64,000 bases of DNA from Stenotrophomonas sp. 169 (lineage in GTDB: Bacteria > Pseudomonadota > Gammaproteobacteria > Xanthomonadales > Xanthomonadaceae): NCBI RefSeq assembly GCF_014621775.1, contig NZ_CP061204.1, positions 2,934,501 through 2,998,500 on the forward strand. The letters are read 5' to 3'. Made by a program: the position numbers and the translations under genes. The notes under the pieces are model-generated. The model saw only the letters and a program-made list of their open reading frames with translations. It was not told where the DNA came from and did no database searches. Shown piece after piece: positions 40,401 to 51,160 of this stretch. Numbering within the stretch: position 1 is the stretch's first letter; every line of letters starts with the position of its first letter.

Positions 40401-42409
40401 AACTCGCGTACCAGGGTGACTTTCAGGCCCTTCGCGGGCTGCGGCTTGCCTGCCGCATCCACGCGCATCAGCTCGAAGCGCGCGGTGCCGTTGGCATCTG
40501 CACCGTCGTCAGGGTTGAACAACGGGCGCACGCCGACCAGCGCCGCAGCCGGCCACATCACCCGCTTCAAGGAGCGGTTGACGGTGCGGCCACCGGTTTC
40601 ATACAGGCTGCCCGACAGCACTACCGCCACAGGCGTCTTCGCCTTGGCTGCCTCTTCCGGCAGGTCGATGTCCTGCTTCAGCGAGCCGTTGGCCGGCAGC
40701 TCGGTATCCAGCACATCCTTTGCTTCGCGCGGCAATGCCACGGTCGGGTCGCCGAAGAAATAGCCTGGCAGACCCTCCACCGGCTGTTGCTCCACCGCCA
40801 CGGCCAGGCGCGCGGTCAGCCGATTGCCATCGGCCGGCGCGCCGTACAGATACGCGCCGTCTGCCTGCAGGCGCAGCGCATCGCCCGGCTTGAGGCTTTT
40901 CTGCGGGCTGTCCAGGTCCAGCTTCATGCGCTCCGGCAGGAACTCTTCGATCCGCAGGGTCATGCCCTGGATCGCTTCCTTGCTGGCCGGGTCGGTACGG
41001 AACTCCACCTGCCAGCGGCCTGTCGGCGCGTCGGCGGGGATCAGTTGTTCGAAATTGAAGTATCCCTGCGCGCCCGGCTGCAACTGGGTCTCGCGGAAAA
41101 TCTTGCCGTCGGGCTGCTTCAGGCGCAGGAACACGGGTTGGCGGGCCTTGGCATCCTTTGCATCCTTGCCGGCTGCGACCGGCTTGCCGTCGTTGTCGCG
41201 CAGCAGCGCCGACAGCCTGATCGTTTCTCCCGGGCGATACAGGTCACGCCCGGACCAGGCAAATACATCGAACCAGGCATTGTCGCGGCCGGCGACAGCG
41301 AACTCGCTCAGGTCCAGCGCGGGCTGGTTGAACGGAATGAAACTGGTGTCCTTGCCGCTGCCTGCCACCAGGACGTGGCTGGCATCCAGGGTGTAATCCA
41401 GCAGCGCATTGCCGTTGCCGTCGGTGCTGCCGCGCAGAACGACCTCGCCCTTGCCATCGAGCACGCGCACGTCGACCTTCTTCAGCGGCGAACCGTCCTT
41501 CAACGAGGCGGTATGGACGAACAGCTTGTCCTTGTAGGCCCGCGTATGCAGGCCGATGTCACTGACGCTGAAGAACGCCGTGTCGAACTCGCCATCGAAG
41601 GCACCGGTGCGCTTGAGCACGGCGAAATACAGCCCTGGCTCCTGCAGCTCTTTGATGTCCTGCGTCGGCAGGTAGGTCAGCACGCGTTCGTTCTGCTTGC
41701 CACCCAGGATGAAACGGTTGACGTACACCGGCTCGGCCAGACGGCTGATCGGGGTGCGCTCGCTGTAATCACTGTCCAGCTCCCAGCTGCCACGGCGGCC
41801 GCCGCGCTGGTACTGACTGAAGAACGTGGGCAGCTCCTTTTCGCGGACCCGCAGGAACTCAACGTCCACTTCCGGCACGTTGACCGACACCACGGGCAAG
41901 CCGCGGCTGTCACGGGCCGGCAGAACACTGCCCTGCGAAGCGAAGCCGGCGACCGCCTTCAGCTCACCGCTGAAGACCTTCTGCCGCAGCTCCTTGCCAA
42001 GCCGGCTGCCATCGGCGGCCAGCAGGTCCTCGGATACCACCAGCGAATATTCCTTCGCCGCTTCGACGAACGGATAGCGCAGCGTCCTGCCGTCGTCGGA
42101 CAGGGTCCAGCTGCTGTCTTCGGTGCCGACCTTTTCTTCGAAGCGCACCAGCGCGTCGAAATCCTGCGTACCGACCAGCGGCCGCGAAAACTCCAGTGCC
42201 AGCGACAGACCGTCGTTCTTCTGGTCGGGGTAAGCGCGCAGCAGGACGAACTCGGTCACCTGCTCGGCCTTGGCGGTGATCGCCTCGCCGCTGGCGGCAG
42301 GCAGCTGACCGCTTTCATTGCGGTTGCAGCCGACCAGTCCCGCCAGCAGGCTTCCTCCCAGCAGGGCCGTCGCCCACCCCCATTTCCGAAGCCGCGCAGG
42401 ACCGGTCAT
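37466..42409 (-). CDS. yfhM: Bacterial alpha-2-macroglobulin lipoprotein
   Basis: 1647 aa. The signal peptide ends with a lipobox (LLAGLVGCNRN), so the protein is lipid-anchored. A series of macroglobulin beta domains follows, then the thioester site CAEQ (C1172) inside YPYGCAEQTTSKGY, the alpha/alpha thioester domain and a C-terminal receptor-like domain ending near LVEDMYRPQLRG. It is thought to trap foreign proteases in the periplasm and to work with PBP1C in repairing breaches. AAGGAG precedes the ATG at 42409. The long antisense open frame on the plus strand is a shadow. Confidence 0.94.
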   Translation of the reverse strand: MTGPARLRKWGWATALLGGSLLAGLVGCNRNESGQLPAASGEAITAKAEQVTEFVLLRAYPDQKNDGLSLALEFSRPLVGTQDFDALVRFEEKVGTEDSSWTLSDDGRTLRYPFVEAAKEYSLVVSEDLLAADGSRLGKELRQKVFSGELKAVAGFASQGSVLPARDSRGLPVVSVNVPEVDVEFLRVREKELPTFFSQYQRGGRRGSWELDSDYSERTPISRLAEPVYVNRFILGGKQNERVLTYLPTQDIKELQEPGLYFAVLKRTGAFDGEFDTAFFSVSDIGLHTRAYKDKLFVHTASLKDGSPLKKVDVRVLDGKGEVVLRGSTDGNGNALLDYTLDASHVLVAGSGKDTSFIPFNQPALDLSEFAVAGRDNAWFDVFAWSGRDLYRPGETIRLSALLRDNDGKPVAAGKDAKDAKARQPVFLRLKQPDGKIFRETQLQPGAQGYFNFEQLIPADAPTGRWQVEFRTDPASKEAIQGMTLRIEEFLPERMKLDLDSPQKSLKPGDALRLQADGAYLYGAPADGNRLTARLAVAVEQQPVEGLPGYFFGDPTVALPREAKDVLDTELPANGSLKQDIDLPEEAAKAKTPVAVVLSGSLYETGGRTVNRSLKRVMWPAAALVGVRPLFNPDDGADANGTARFELMRVDAAGKPQPAKGLKVTLVRELRDYHWAFNDNRWDYDFTRRFENKDTRTVDAGTSAVAFDVPVEWGEYRVDVFDPATGLTSRYPFRAGWSWGDDNRGLDARPDKVKLALDKTGYKAGDTLEVTVTPPHAGRGVLMVETDRMIYVQDIDAKPGSTFKIPVTADWERHDVYITALVFRGGSAPSKVTPARAVGVVHVPMDRKARTVAVGLVAPKQMRPEQDLPVTVSAPQLAGKSAYVTVSAVDVGILNITRFPVPDAAAHFFAQRRLGIDAYDIYSRVIESFDGSSGKLKFGGDMALAALPQAKRPTARVQTVDLFTGPVQLDAKGNARIRLKVPDFNGTLRVSALVYSDDHYGKRDVETVVRAPILAEASMPRVLAPGDRSTVTLDVQNFTGKPGQFNVRVDTDGPLSLGEGTRSVQLAADAKSTLSFPLSARDGHSVAKVRVRVEGNGFKADRRYELPVRAAWPQVLRSQVRTLDPLAAVNLDSTLLDGLMAESVTARLLVSPLPPIPFASALQGALNYPYGCAEQTTSKGYAALILDQATSSMLGADGLDAKVRRERMEGAFGRLASMQVANGNFSMWGDDGYVNPWLTPYITEFLLDARDAGFAVPDNVLQKALNRLSEDLLSGGNQFYGQDRRDNLKFANQAYSGYVLARVNRAPLGTLRTLYDNERAKAIGGLPLVHLGVALSLQGDRKRGEAAIAAGFAKPSSERPSYFGDYGSAIRDDALMIALTHEHGLATSAWDARSVDLGRELDARRNSGWMWLSTQEQVAIARLGKALAANQKKRVAGELVIGAQSEVISERRLFGRSFDAAQLASGVRFNPTGEPPMFASIDVAGIPRTAPAPDNSVIGVERSWFGTDGKPWTPRPLKEGEALIVRVTVTPDGTMPDALLTDLLPAGLEIENFNLGDAKQWADVVVDGIGINDRSDAAQVQHEEFRDDRYVAALKLSRGSKATVFYLVRAVTPGTYTVPPSLVEDMYRPQLRGVGRSNPSTITVVQP

Positions 42410-42456
42410 GTCGTCACTCCTTGAACAAGGAGGGCATTATGCCCCTCCCTGCACCG

Positions 42457-42522
42457 GTAGTGACGGCTGCTGGCCGTCATCCGTCATCCGACAGGGTAGT
42501 GAGAGCCGCTGGCCGGCACTAC
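42457..42522. repeat. Degenerate SMAG-like palindromes
   Basis: GTAGTGACGGCTGCTGGCCGTCAT and, 15 bases later, GTAGTGAGAGCCGCTGGCCGGCACTAC. Both start with GTAG and fold, but differ from the main type in the window. They separate yfhM from prpF. Confidence 0.55.
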
Positions 42523-42526
42523 CGCT

Positions 42527-43711
42527 TCAAAGCGTGTCGGCCGGCACCCGCACCGTGCCTTCCATCAACACCCGTGCGGTGCGGCTCATGATGGCCTTGG
42601 TCACTACCCACTGGCCGTCGACCTGCGACGCCTGGGCCCCCACCCGCAACGTGCCGGACGGATGGCCGAAGGTGATGGCCTCGCGCGTGCCGCCGCCTGC
42701 CGCCAGGTTGACCAGCGTGCCAGGAATGGCCGCGGCCGTGCCGATCGCCACTGCGGCCGTTCCCATCATCGCGTGGTGCAGCTTGCCCATCGACAGCGCG
42801 CGCGCATGCAGGTCGATGGCGGTGGCCGCAATGGTCTTGCCGCTGGACGAAACGAAGTCCTGCGCCGGGGCCACGAACGCCACCTTGGGCGTGTGCTGTC
42901 GCGTTGCGGCCTGTGACACGTCTCCGATCAGGCCCATGCGCACGGCACCCTGGGCGCGGATCGCCTCGAATTTCTCCAGCGCTGCGCGGTCCTCGTTGAT
43001 TGCCGGCTGCAGTTCCGTCCCCGTGTAGCCAAGGTCTGCCGCGTTGAGGAAGATGGTGGGGATGCCCGCCGTGATCATCGTGACCTTGAACGTGCCGACA
43101 CCGGGCACCTCCAGGTCATCCACCACATTACCGGTCGGGAACAGGGCCGCGCCTTCGTCACCATCGGACGGGTCCAGGAACTCCAGCTGGATCTCCGCCG
43201 CCGGGAAGGTCACGCCGTCCAGCTCGAAGTCGCCCATTTCCTGCACCTCGCCATTGCGCATCGGCACATGGGCGATGATCGTCCTGCCGATGTTGGCCTG
43301 CCAGATGCGCACCGTGCACACGCCGTCACGCGGCACGCGCGACGGATCGATGAAGCCATTGCTGATGGCGAAAGGACCGACGGCGGTGCTCAGGTTGCCG
43401 CAGTTGCCACTCCAATCCACGAATGCGGTGTCGATGGAGACCTGGCCGTAAAGGTAGTCGACATCATGGTCCGGCACGCTGGCGCTGGAGATGATCACGC
43501 ACTTGCTGGTGCTGGACGTCGCCCCGCCCATGCCGTCGGTGTGCTTGCCATACGGATCCGGCGAGCCGATCACCCGCATCAGCAGCGCATCGCGCCCCGG
43601 GCCGGGAAGCTGCGCGGCGAACGGCAGGTCCTGCAGGCGGAAGAACACCCCCTTGCTGGTGCCGCCACGCAGGTACGTGGCGGGAATGCGGCGCTGCGGG
43701 AGATCATTCAT
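42527..43711 (-). CDS. prpF: PrpF, AcnD-associated aconitate isomerase-like protein
   Basis: 394 aa, matching the PrpF family of diaminopimelate-epimerase-fold proteins: ATYLRGGTSKGVFFR at the N terminus, DWSGNCGNLSTAVGPFAI in the first domain and FSEP-like GKLHHAMMGTAAVAIGTAA in the second. With AcnD it completes the 2-methylcitrate to 2-methylisocitrate step by trans-cis isomerisation of 2-methylaconitate. The gene follows acnD by 28 bp, AGGAT before the ATG. Last gene of the operon. Confidence 0.94.
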   Translation of the reverse strand: MNDLPQRRIPATYLRGGTSKGVFFRLQDLPFAAQLPGPGRDALLMRVIGSPDPYGKHTDGMGGATSSTSKCVIISSASVPDHDVDYLYGQVSIDTAFVDWSGNCGNLSTAVGPFAISNGFIDPSRVPRDGVCTVRIWQANIGRTIIAHVPMRNGEVQEMGDFELDGVTFPAAEIQLEFLDPSDGDEGAALFPTGNVVDDLEVPGVGTFKVTMITAGIPTIFLNAADLGYTGTELQPAINEDRAALEKFEAIRAQGAVRMGLIGDVSQAATRQHTPKVAFVAPAQDFVSSSGKTIAATAIDLHARALSMGKLHHAMMGTAAVAIGTAAAIPGTLVNLAAGGGTREAITFGHPSGTLRVGAQASQVDGQWVVTKAIMSRTARVLMEGTVRVPADTL

Positions 43712-43739
43712 GAGACAGGATCCTGGAGGAATGAAGGCA

Positions 43740-46370
43740 TCAGGCGACCTGGGTCGCCTCGAGGAAATCCTGCGCAAAGCGCTGCAGCACCCCACCGGCC
43801 TCGTAGATGGACACCTCTTCGGCGGTATCCAGGCGGCAGGTCACCGGCACCATCACCTGGCCCCCGTCGCGGCGATGGATCACCAGCGTCAGCTCGGCCC
43901 GTGGCACGCGCTCGCCGACCACATCGAACGTCTCGGTGCCATCGATGCCCAAGGTCAGGCGGGTAACACCCGGCTTGAACTCGAGCGGCAGCACGCCCAT
44001 GCCGATCAGGTTGGTGCGGTGGATGCGCTCGAAGCCCTCTGCCGCGATCGCCTCCACGCCGGCGAGTCGTACGCCCTTTGCCGCCCAGTCACGCGAACTG
44101 CCCTGCCCATAATCGGCACCCGCGATGATGATCAGCGGCTGCTTGCGCTGCATGTAGGTCTCGATCGCTTCCCACATGCGCAGTACCTGGCCTTCCGGCT
44201 CCACGCGCGCCAGCGAGCCCTGCTTCACCACGCCGTCCACCACCGCCATCTCGTTGATCAGCTTCGGGTTGGCAAAGGTGGCACGTTGGGCGGTCAGGTG
44301 ATCGCCGCGATGGGTCGCATAGGAATTGAAGTCCTCCTCGGGCAGGCCCATCTTCGCCAGGTACTCACCGGCTGCGCTGCTGGCCAGGATCGCATTGGAC
44401 GGCGAAAGATGATCGGTGGTGATGTTGTCACCGAGCACCGCCAGCGGCCGCATGCCCGTCAGGCTGCGCTCGCCCGCCAGCGCACCTTCCCAGTACGGCG
44501 GTCGGCGGATGTAGGTGCTCTGCGGCCGCCAGTCGTACAACGGACTGATCGGCGCACCGTGCTCCACCTTGAAGGTGAACATCGGCTCGTACACCTTGCG
44601 GAACTGTTCCGGCTTGACGCTGGCCTTGACCACCGCATCGATCTCTTCGTCGCTCGGCCAAAGGTCCTTCAAGGTGATCGGGTTGCCCAACGCATCCGTG
44701 CCCAGTGCATCTTTCTCGATGTCAAAGCGCACCGTACCGGCGATGGCGTAGGCCACGACCAGCGCCGGCGACGCAAGGAAGGCCTGCTTGGCGTAAGGAT
44801 GGATGCGGCCATCGAAGTTCCGGTTGCCCGACAGCACCGCCGTGGCATACAGGTCGCGGTCGATGATTTCCTGCTGGATCACCGGATCCAGCGCGCCGCT
44901 CATGCCGTTGCAGGTGGTGCAGGCGAATCCCACGATGCCAAAACCCAGCTGCTCCAGCTCGACCAGCAGATCGGCCTCTTCCAGGTACAGTTGCACGGCC
45001 TTGGAACCGGGGGCCAGCGAGCTCTTCACCCAGGGCTTGCGCGTCAGGCCGGCACGGTTCGCGTTGCGCGCAAGCAGCGCCGCGCCGATCACATTGCGCG
45101 GATTGCTGGTATTGGTGCAGCTGGTGATCGCGGCGATGATGACCGCGCCGTCAGGCATCAGGCCGTCGGCCTGCTCGACCCTGCCGGACGCCAGCTTGGC
45201 CTCGTCGGAAATACCGCGTGCGGCCAGCTCGCTGGTGGCGACGCGCTTGTGCGGGTTGGACGGTCCCGCCATGTTGCGCACCACGCTGGACAGGTCGAAC
45301 TGCAGCACACGCTCGTACCGCACCTGCCCCAGGTCGTCGGACCAGAGGCCGGTCGCCTTCGCATAGGTCTCCACCAGTTCGATCTGGGCCTCTTCGCGTC
45401 CGGTCAGGCGCAGGTAGTCCAGCGTCTGCTGGTCGATGGAGAACATCGCAGCGGTCGCGCCGAACTCCGGCGTCATGTTGGATATCGTCGCGCGGTCGCC
45501 GATGCTGAGCGCGCTCGCACCCGCGCCGAAGAACTCGATCCATGCACCCACCACGCGCGACGCGCGCAGGAACTCGGTCAGCGCCAGCACGATGTCGGTG
45601 CAGGTGATGCCCGGCTGCGGTCGACCCGTCAATTCCACCCCGATGATATCCGGCAGGCGCATCCACGAAGCACGACCGAGCATCACACTCTCTGCTTCCA
45701 GGCCACCGACACCGATGGCGATCACCCCCAGTGCGTCCACGTGCGGGGTGTGGCTGTCGGTGCCGACGCAGGTATCCGGGAACGCGACGCCATCGCGTAT
45801 CTGGATCACCGGCGACATCTTTTCCAGGTTGATCTGATGCATGATCCCGTTGCCCGGCGGAATCACGTCAACGTTCTCGAAGGCCTTCTTGGTCCAGTTG
45901 ATGAAGTGGAACCGGTCTTCGTTGCGGCGGTCCTCGACGGCGCGATTACGCGCGAACGCGGCCTTGTCGAAGCCGGGATACTCCACGGCCAGCGAGTGGT
46001 CGACGATCAGCTGGGTGGGCACCACCGGATTGATCCGGGCCGGGTCACCGCCCGCATCGGCGATGGCATCACGCAGCCCGGCCAGGTCCACCAGGGCGGT
46101 CTGGCCGAGGATGTCATGGCACACCACGCGCGCGGGGAACCACGGGAAGTCGAGGTCCTGGCGGCGCTCGATCAGCTGCCGCAGGGACGGCTCCAACATG
46201 GCCGGGTCACAACGGCGCACCAGGTTTTCAGCCAGCACGCGCGACGTATAAGGCAGCGCGGCATAGGCACCGGGCTGGATCGCGTCGATCGCAGCACGGG
46301 TATCGAAATAGTCCAGCGTCGTGCCGGCGAGGGGCTTGCGGTATTCGGTGTTCAAAACGGGGCTGTTCAT
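43740..46370 (-). CDS. acnD: 2-methylcitrate dehydratase, Fe/S-dependent
   Basis: 876 aa aconitase-superfamily enzyme with 4Fe-4S cluster cysteines in AITSCTNTSNP and FACTTCNGMSG and the C-terminal swivel domain (GADYGQGSSRDWAAKG). Context with prpF, prpB and prpC identifies it as AcnD, which dehydrates 2-methylcitrate, and not housekeeping aconitase. The start at 46370 is chosen because the family begins MNSxxNTxYRKPL-like; the ribosome binding site is weak. 133 bp with strong hairpins separates it from prpC. Confidence 0.95.
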   Translation of the reverse strand: MNSPVLNTEYRKPLAGTTLDYFDTRAAIDAIQPGAYAALPYTSRVLAENLVRRCDPAMLEPSLRQLIERRQDLDFPWFPARVVCHDILGQTALVDLAGLRDAIADAGGDPARINPVVPTQLIVDHSLAVEYPGFDKAAFARNRAVEDRRNEDRFHFINWTKKAFENVDVIPPGNGIMHQINLEKMSPVIQIRDGVAFPDTCVGTDSHTPHVDALGVIAIGVGGLEAESVMLGRASWMRLPDIIGVELTGRPQPGITCTDIVLALTEFLRASRVVGAWIEFFGAGASALSIGDRATISNMTPEFGATAAMFSIDQQTLDYLRLTGREEAQIELVETYAKATGLWSDDLGQVRYERVLQFDLSSVVRNMAGPSNPHKRVATSELAARGISDEAKLASGRVEQADGLMPDGAVIIAAITSCTNTSNPRNVIGAALLARNANRAGLTRKPWVKSSLAPGSKAVQLYLEEADLLVELEQLGFGIVGFACTTCNGMSGALDPVIQQEIIDRDLYATAVLSGNRNFDGRIHPYAKQAFLASPALVVAYAIAGTVRFDIEKDALGTDALGNPITLKDLWPSDEEIDAVVKASVKPEQFRKVYEPMFTFKVEHGAPISPLYDWRPQSTYIRRPPYWEGALAGERSLTGMRPLAVLGDNITTDHLSPSNAILASSAAGEYLAKMGLPEEDFNSYATHRGDHLTAQRATFANPKLINEMAVVDGVVKQGSLARVEPEGQVLRMWEAIETYMQRKQPLIIIAGADYGQGSSRDWAAKGVRLAGVEAIAAEGFERIHRTNLIGMGVLPLEFKPGVTRLTLGIDGTETFDVVGERVPRAELTLVIHRRDGGQVMVPVTCRLDTAEEVSIYEAGGVLQRFAQDFLEATQVA

Positions 46371-46444
46371 GGCTGGCTCTTGATCGTTGGCGGGCCGGGT
46401 GTCGCATCGCCGGCAAACAGGGCGCTGCGACGCCAGAACGAAGC

Positions 46445-46495
46445 CGGGACGGCCAGGCCGTCCCGCTCCGCAGTGCACCCTTTACGCGGGTGCAC
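46445..46495 (-). other. Two strong hairpins between prpC and acnD
   Basis: CGGGACGGCCAGGCCGTCCCG (46445-46465) is a near-perfect palindrome with a single central base, and GTGCACCC/GGGTGCAC (46473-46495) pairs around a 7-base loop. They lie just after the prpC stop with no T-run. Likely RNA processing, stabilising or partial attenuation signals. Confidence 0.5.
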
Positions 46496-46503
46496 ATCAT
46501 GCA

Positions 46504-47661
46504 TCAGGCGCGCTTGTCGATCGGCACGAACGCCTGGTCTTCCGGACCGGTGTAGTTGGCACTCGGACGGATGATCTTTCCATCGATGCGTTGCTCGATG
46601 ACATGCGCACTCCAACCGGAGGTGCGTGCGATGACGAACAACGGGGTGAACATCGCCGTCGGCACGCCCATCATGTGGTAACTGACCGCACTGAACCAGT
46701 CCAGGTTGGGGAACATCTTCTTGATGTCCCACATCACCGTCTCGAGACGTTCGGCGATGTCGTACATCTTCGTGCTGGACTGTTCTTCGGACAGCTCGCG
46801 GGCCACGTCCTTGATCACCTTGTTGCGTGGATCGGACACCGTGTACACCGGATGGCCGAAACCGATCACCACTTCCTTGCGCTCCACGCGTGCCTTGATG
46901 TCGGCCTCCGCCTCATCGGCCGTGTCGTAACGCTTCTGCACTTCGAACGCCACTTCATTGGCGCCGCCGTGCTTCGGGCCGCGCAAAGCGCCGATGCCGC
47001 CCGCGATGGCGCTGAACATGTCGCTGCCCGTACCGGCGATCACGCGGCACGCGAACGTGGACGCATTGAACTCGTGCTCGGCGTAAAGAATGAGCGACGT
47101 ATGCATTGCCTTCACCCACGAATCCTGCGGCTTCTCGCCGTGCAGCAGGTGCAGGAAATGGCCACCGATGGAGTCATCGTCGGTTTCCACATCGATGGCG
47201 CGACCGTTGTGGCTCCAGTGGTACCAGTACAGCAGCATCGAACCGAGGCAGGCCATCAGCTTGTCGGCGATGTCACGCGCGCCCGGATGATTATGGTCGT
47301 CCTTCTCCGGCGATACGCAGCCGAGCACGGACACGCCCGTGCGCATCACGTCCATCGGGTGGGCCGACGGCGGCAGCTCTTCCAGCGCGGCCTTGACCGA
47401 CGCCGGGATGCCGCGCAGTGCCTTCAGCTTGGCCTTGTAAGCGACCAGCTCGGCCCGGGTGGGCAGCTTGCCGTGCACCAGCAGGTGGGCGATTTCCTCG
47501 AACTCGCTGGTCGTGGCCAGGTCCAGGATGTCGTAGCCCCGGTAGTGCAGATCATTGCCACTGCGGCCTACAGTGCACAGGGCGGTGTTGCCGGCGGCGG
47601 TGCCGGACAGCGCGACGGACTTCTTCGGCTTGAAGGTCGGGGTAGCGGTGGTTTCGTTCAT
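46504..47661 (-). CDS. prpC: 2-methylcitrate synthase
   Basis: 385 aa, normal for PrpC. It condenses propionyl-CoA with oxaloacetate. Visible landmarks are [12 protein letters not shown] near the N terminus, SANGFAGRVIAGT-like [26 protein letters not shown], and the catalytic [13 protein letters not shown] with the active histidine. GGAGG precedes the ATG at 47661. It follows prpB by 30 bp and precedes acnD; the unit is one operon read leftward. Confidence 0.95.
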   Translation of the reverse strand: MNETTATPTFKPKKSVALSGTAAGNTALCTVGRSGNDLHYRGYDILDLATTSEFEEIAHLLVHGKLPTRAELVAYKAKLKALRGIPASVKAALEELPPSAHPMDVMRTGVSVLGCVSPEKDDHNHPGARDIADKLMACLGSMLLYWYHWSHNGRAIDVETDDDSIGGHFLHLLHGEKPQDSWVKAMHTSLILYAEHEFNASTFACRVIAGTGSDMFSAIAGGIGALRGPKHGGANEVAFEVQKRYDTADEAEADIKARVERKEVVIGFGHPVYTVSDPRNKVIKDVARELSEEQSSTKMYDIAERLETVMWDIKKMFPNLDWFSAVSYHMMGVPTAMFTPLFVIARTSGWSAHVIEQRIDGKIIRPSANYTGPEDQAFVPIDKRA

Positions 47662-47691
47662 GGTTTTCCTCCCGGAAATCGTGAGAGCAGG

Positions 47692-48582
47692 TTACTTCCT
47701 GGCGGCGAACAGCGCATCAAGCTGCTGCTCGAACGCGTGGTAGCCAATGCGGTCATAGAGTTCATTGCGCGTCTGCATGGCGTCGACCACGCTGCGCTGG
47801 TGGCCGTCGCGGCGCACCGCTTCGTACACGTTCTCGGCGGCCTTGTTGGCGGCGCGGAAGGCGGACAGCGGGAACAGCTGGATGGCCACACCCGCAGATG
47901 CCAGCTCATCGCGACTGAACAACGGCGTAGCGCCGAACTCGGTGATGTTGGCAAGCACCGGCACCTTCACCGCATCGACGAAACGACGATAGGTCTCCAG
48001 ATCATAGGCCGCCTCGGCGAAGATGCCGTCGGCACCCGCTTCGACACAGGCGATGGCGCGCTCGATCGCGGCGTCGACGCCATCCACCTGGATCGCATCG
48101 GTGCGCGCGATCAGGAAGAACGCCGGATCCGTCTTGGCATCGGCTGCGGCTTTCACGCGGTCCACCATTTCCTCCTGCGACACGATCTCCTTGCCGGGAC
48201 GATGACCGCAGCGCTTTGCGCCGACCTGATCCTCGATATGGCAGGCGGCGGCGCCGGCCTTGATCAGCGACTTGACCGTGCGCGCGATGTTGAACGCGCT
48301 TGGCCCGAAGCCCGTATCGATGTCCACCATCAACGGCAGGTCACAGACATCGGTGATGCGGCGGACATCGATCAGCACGTCTTCAAGCGTATTGATGCCC
48401 AGGTCCGGCAGGCCCAACGATCCGGCCGCGACGCCGCCACCGGACAGGTAGATGGCACGGTAGCCGGCGCGCTTGGCCAGCAGCGCGTGGTTGGCGTTGA
48501 TAGCGCCAATCACCTGCAGCGGAGATTCGGCCGCGAGCGCGTCGCGGAATCGGGTGCCAGCGGATACGGGAGAGGCAGTCAT
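47692..48582 (-). CDS. prpB: 2-methylisocitrate lyase
   Basis: 296 aa isocitrate-lyase-superfamily enzyme. The catalytic KRCGH sits in [13 protein letters not shown], and the metal-binding aspartates in [11 protein letters not shown]. It splits 2-methylisocitrate into pyruvate and succinate, the final step of propionate oxidation. AAAGGAT precedes the ATG at 48582. First gene of prpB-prpC-acnD-prpF, placed 22 bases after the predicted sigma-54 start site. Confidence 0.95.
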   Translation of the reverse strand: MTASPVSAGTRFRDALAAESPLQVIGAINANHALLAKRAGYRAIYLSGGGVAAGSLGLPDLGINTLEDVLIDVRRITDVCDLPLMVDIDTGFGPSAFNIARTVKSLIKAGAAACHIEDQVGAKRCGHRPGKEIVSQEEMVDRVKAAADAKTDPAFFLIARTDAIQVDGVDAAIERAIACVEAGADGIFAEAAYDLETYRRFVDAVKVPVLANITEFGATPLFSRDELASAGVAIQLFPLSAFRAANKAAENVYEAVRRDGHQRSVVDAMQTRNELYDRIGYHAFEQQLDALFAARK

Positions 48583-48615
48583 GAAGCGATCCTTTCAGTG
48601 GTCAGGGTAACAAGC

Positions 48616-48630
48616 GCAAACTCCGTGCCA
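48616..48630 (-). promoter_or_regulatory. Sigma-54 promoter of the prp operon
   Basis: On the minus strand TGGCACG-GAGT-TTGC matches the sigma-54 -24/-12 consensus at every position, including the GG and GC pairs. It faces prpB with about 33 bases to the start codon. Confidence 0.85.
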
Positions 48631-48682
48631 ACTGCCAAGCCATTGATTTGAATGACAACATACCTGCTAGGCAATGGAACAT

Positions 48683-48713
48683 ATGAAACACTGAAACACC
48701 TGTATCATGAAAC
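48683..48713. promoter_or_regulatory. Candidate PrpR binding region
   Basis: ATGAAAC occurs at 48683 and 48707, with TGAAAC at 48692 between them, in the prpB-prpR gap about 55 to 85 bases upstream of the sigma-54 promoter. The position fits an upstream activator site for PrpR; the site sequence itself is a guess from repetition. Confidence 0.4.
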
Positions 48714-48737
48714 GCCTCTCTCGATGAGCCGGTCGTG

Positions 48738-50315
<1,578 letters not shown>

Positions 50316-50327
50316 CCCCCCGCCTCC

Positions 50328-50490
50328 GATAGAGCCGACTTCAGTCGGCTGCCCGTCGCGTAACGCCTAGCCTCCGGTAGAGCCGACTTCAGTCGGCTGC
50401 CCTTCGCGTAACGCCCAGCCGACTGAAGTCGGCTCTACCCTTCTGCGCTGCCCTTCGCGTAATGCCCAGCCGACTGAAGTCGGCTCTACC
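50328..50490. repeat. Cluster of four SMAG repeats
   Basis: Four copies of the 24-base palindrome around AGAGCCGACTTCAGTCGGCT: two forward (about 50328-50353 and 50377-50400), two reversed (50416-50438 and 50467-50489). The spacers are also alike (GCCCTTCGCGTAACGCC-type), so the unit is about 45-50 bp and has been duplicated as a block. It ends the prpR transcript region and the convergent pdxH gene. Confidence 0.85.
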
Positions 50491-50520
50491 CACGCGCGGA
50501 TGCGGCGCAACGTGGGGCAA

Positions 50521-51120
50521 TCAGGGATACAGCTGTCGCTTGCTCCACGTGTCATCGGCTGCGCGCTCGTAGCACCAGCGCTCGTGCAGCCGGAACTGCG
50601 CGCCGTACCAGAACTCGAACCGGTCCGGCACCACGCGCAGGCCGCTCCAGCCCGCCGGCCGTGGCACGTCCTGGCCTTCGAAGCGCGCCTCGACCTCGGC
50701 GACCCGCGCGTCGAACTCGTCCCGCGAGGCCAGGGTCTGCGATTGACTCGATGCCCATGCCCCGATCTGGCTCAACCGCGGCCGTGATGCGAAATAGGCA
50801 TCGGCCTCGGCATCGTCCACCTGCTCGACGCGCCCTTCGATGCGCACCTGGATGCCCGCCTCGCGCAGGCTGCGCCACAGGAACAACAGCGCAGCCTGCG
50901 GATTGGCCTGGAGCTCCTGGCCCTTGTGGCTGTCCAGATGCGTATAGAACACGAAACCGCGCGCGTCGAACGCCTTCAGCAGCACGGTGCGTGCCGATGG
51001 ACGGCCGCTGCGATCGGCGGTCGCCACCGTCATCGCGTTGGGCTCCAGTTCGCTGCTCTTGCGTGCCTCGTCAAACAACGTGGCAAACGTGGAAAGCGCT
51101 TCGGCGTGCAGATTGCTCAT
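50521..51120 (-). CDS. pdxH: Pyridoxamine 5'-phosphate oxidase
   Basis: 199 aa, the genuine PNPOx of vitamin B6 synthesis and salvage, making pyridoxal phosphate from the pyridoxine or pyridoxamine form with FMN. Landmarks: [60 protein letters not shown] and the C terminus [16 protein letters not shown] that binds substrate. All segments of the family are present and the length is normal. Convergent with prpR. AGGGA lies upstream of the ATG at 51120. Confidence 0.95.
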   Translation of the reverse strand: MSNLHAEALSTFATLFDEARKSSELEPNAMTVATADRSGRPSARTVLLKAFDARGFVFYTHLDSHKGQELQANPQAALLFLWRSLREAGIQVRIEGRVEQVDDAEADAYFASRPRLSQIGAWASSQSQTLASRDEFDARVAEVEARFEGQDVPRPAGWSGLRVVPDRFEFWYGAQFRLHERWCYERAADDTWSKRQLYP

Positions 51121-51160
51121 GACAACGGGTTCCCTACTTGGATTGGGCTATTGTGGCGGC

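Noticed and set aside
37448..42424. Open frame of over 1,600 codons on the plus strand
   Set aside because: It is the antisense shadow of yfhM: rich in His, Gln and Arg, without domains, while the minus strand has a lipobox and the CAEQ thioester motif.
43491..46574. Open frame of about 1,000 codons opposite acnD
   Set aside because: Antisense of a well-recognised Fe/S dehydratase; high-GC coding regions leave the opposite strand open.
50328..50490. Repeated palindromes that look like a CRISPR array
   Set aside because: Repeats are in both orientations, spacers are repeated too, and no cas genes are near; they match SMAG/REP-type repeats.
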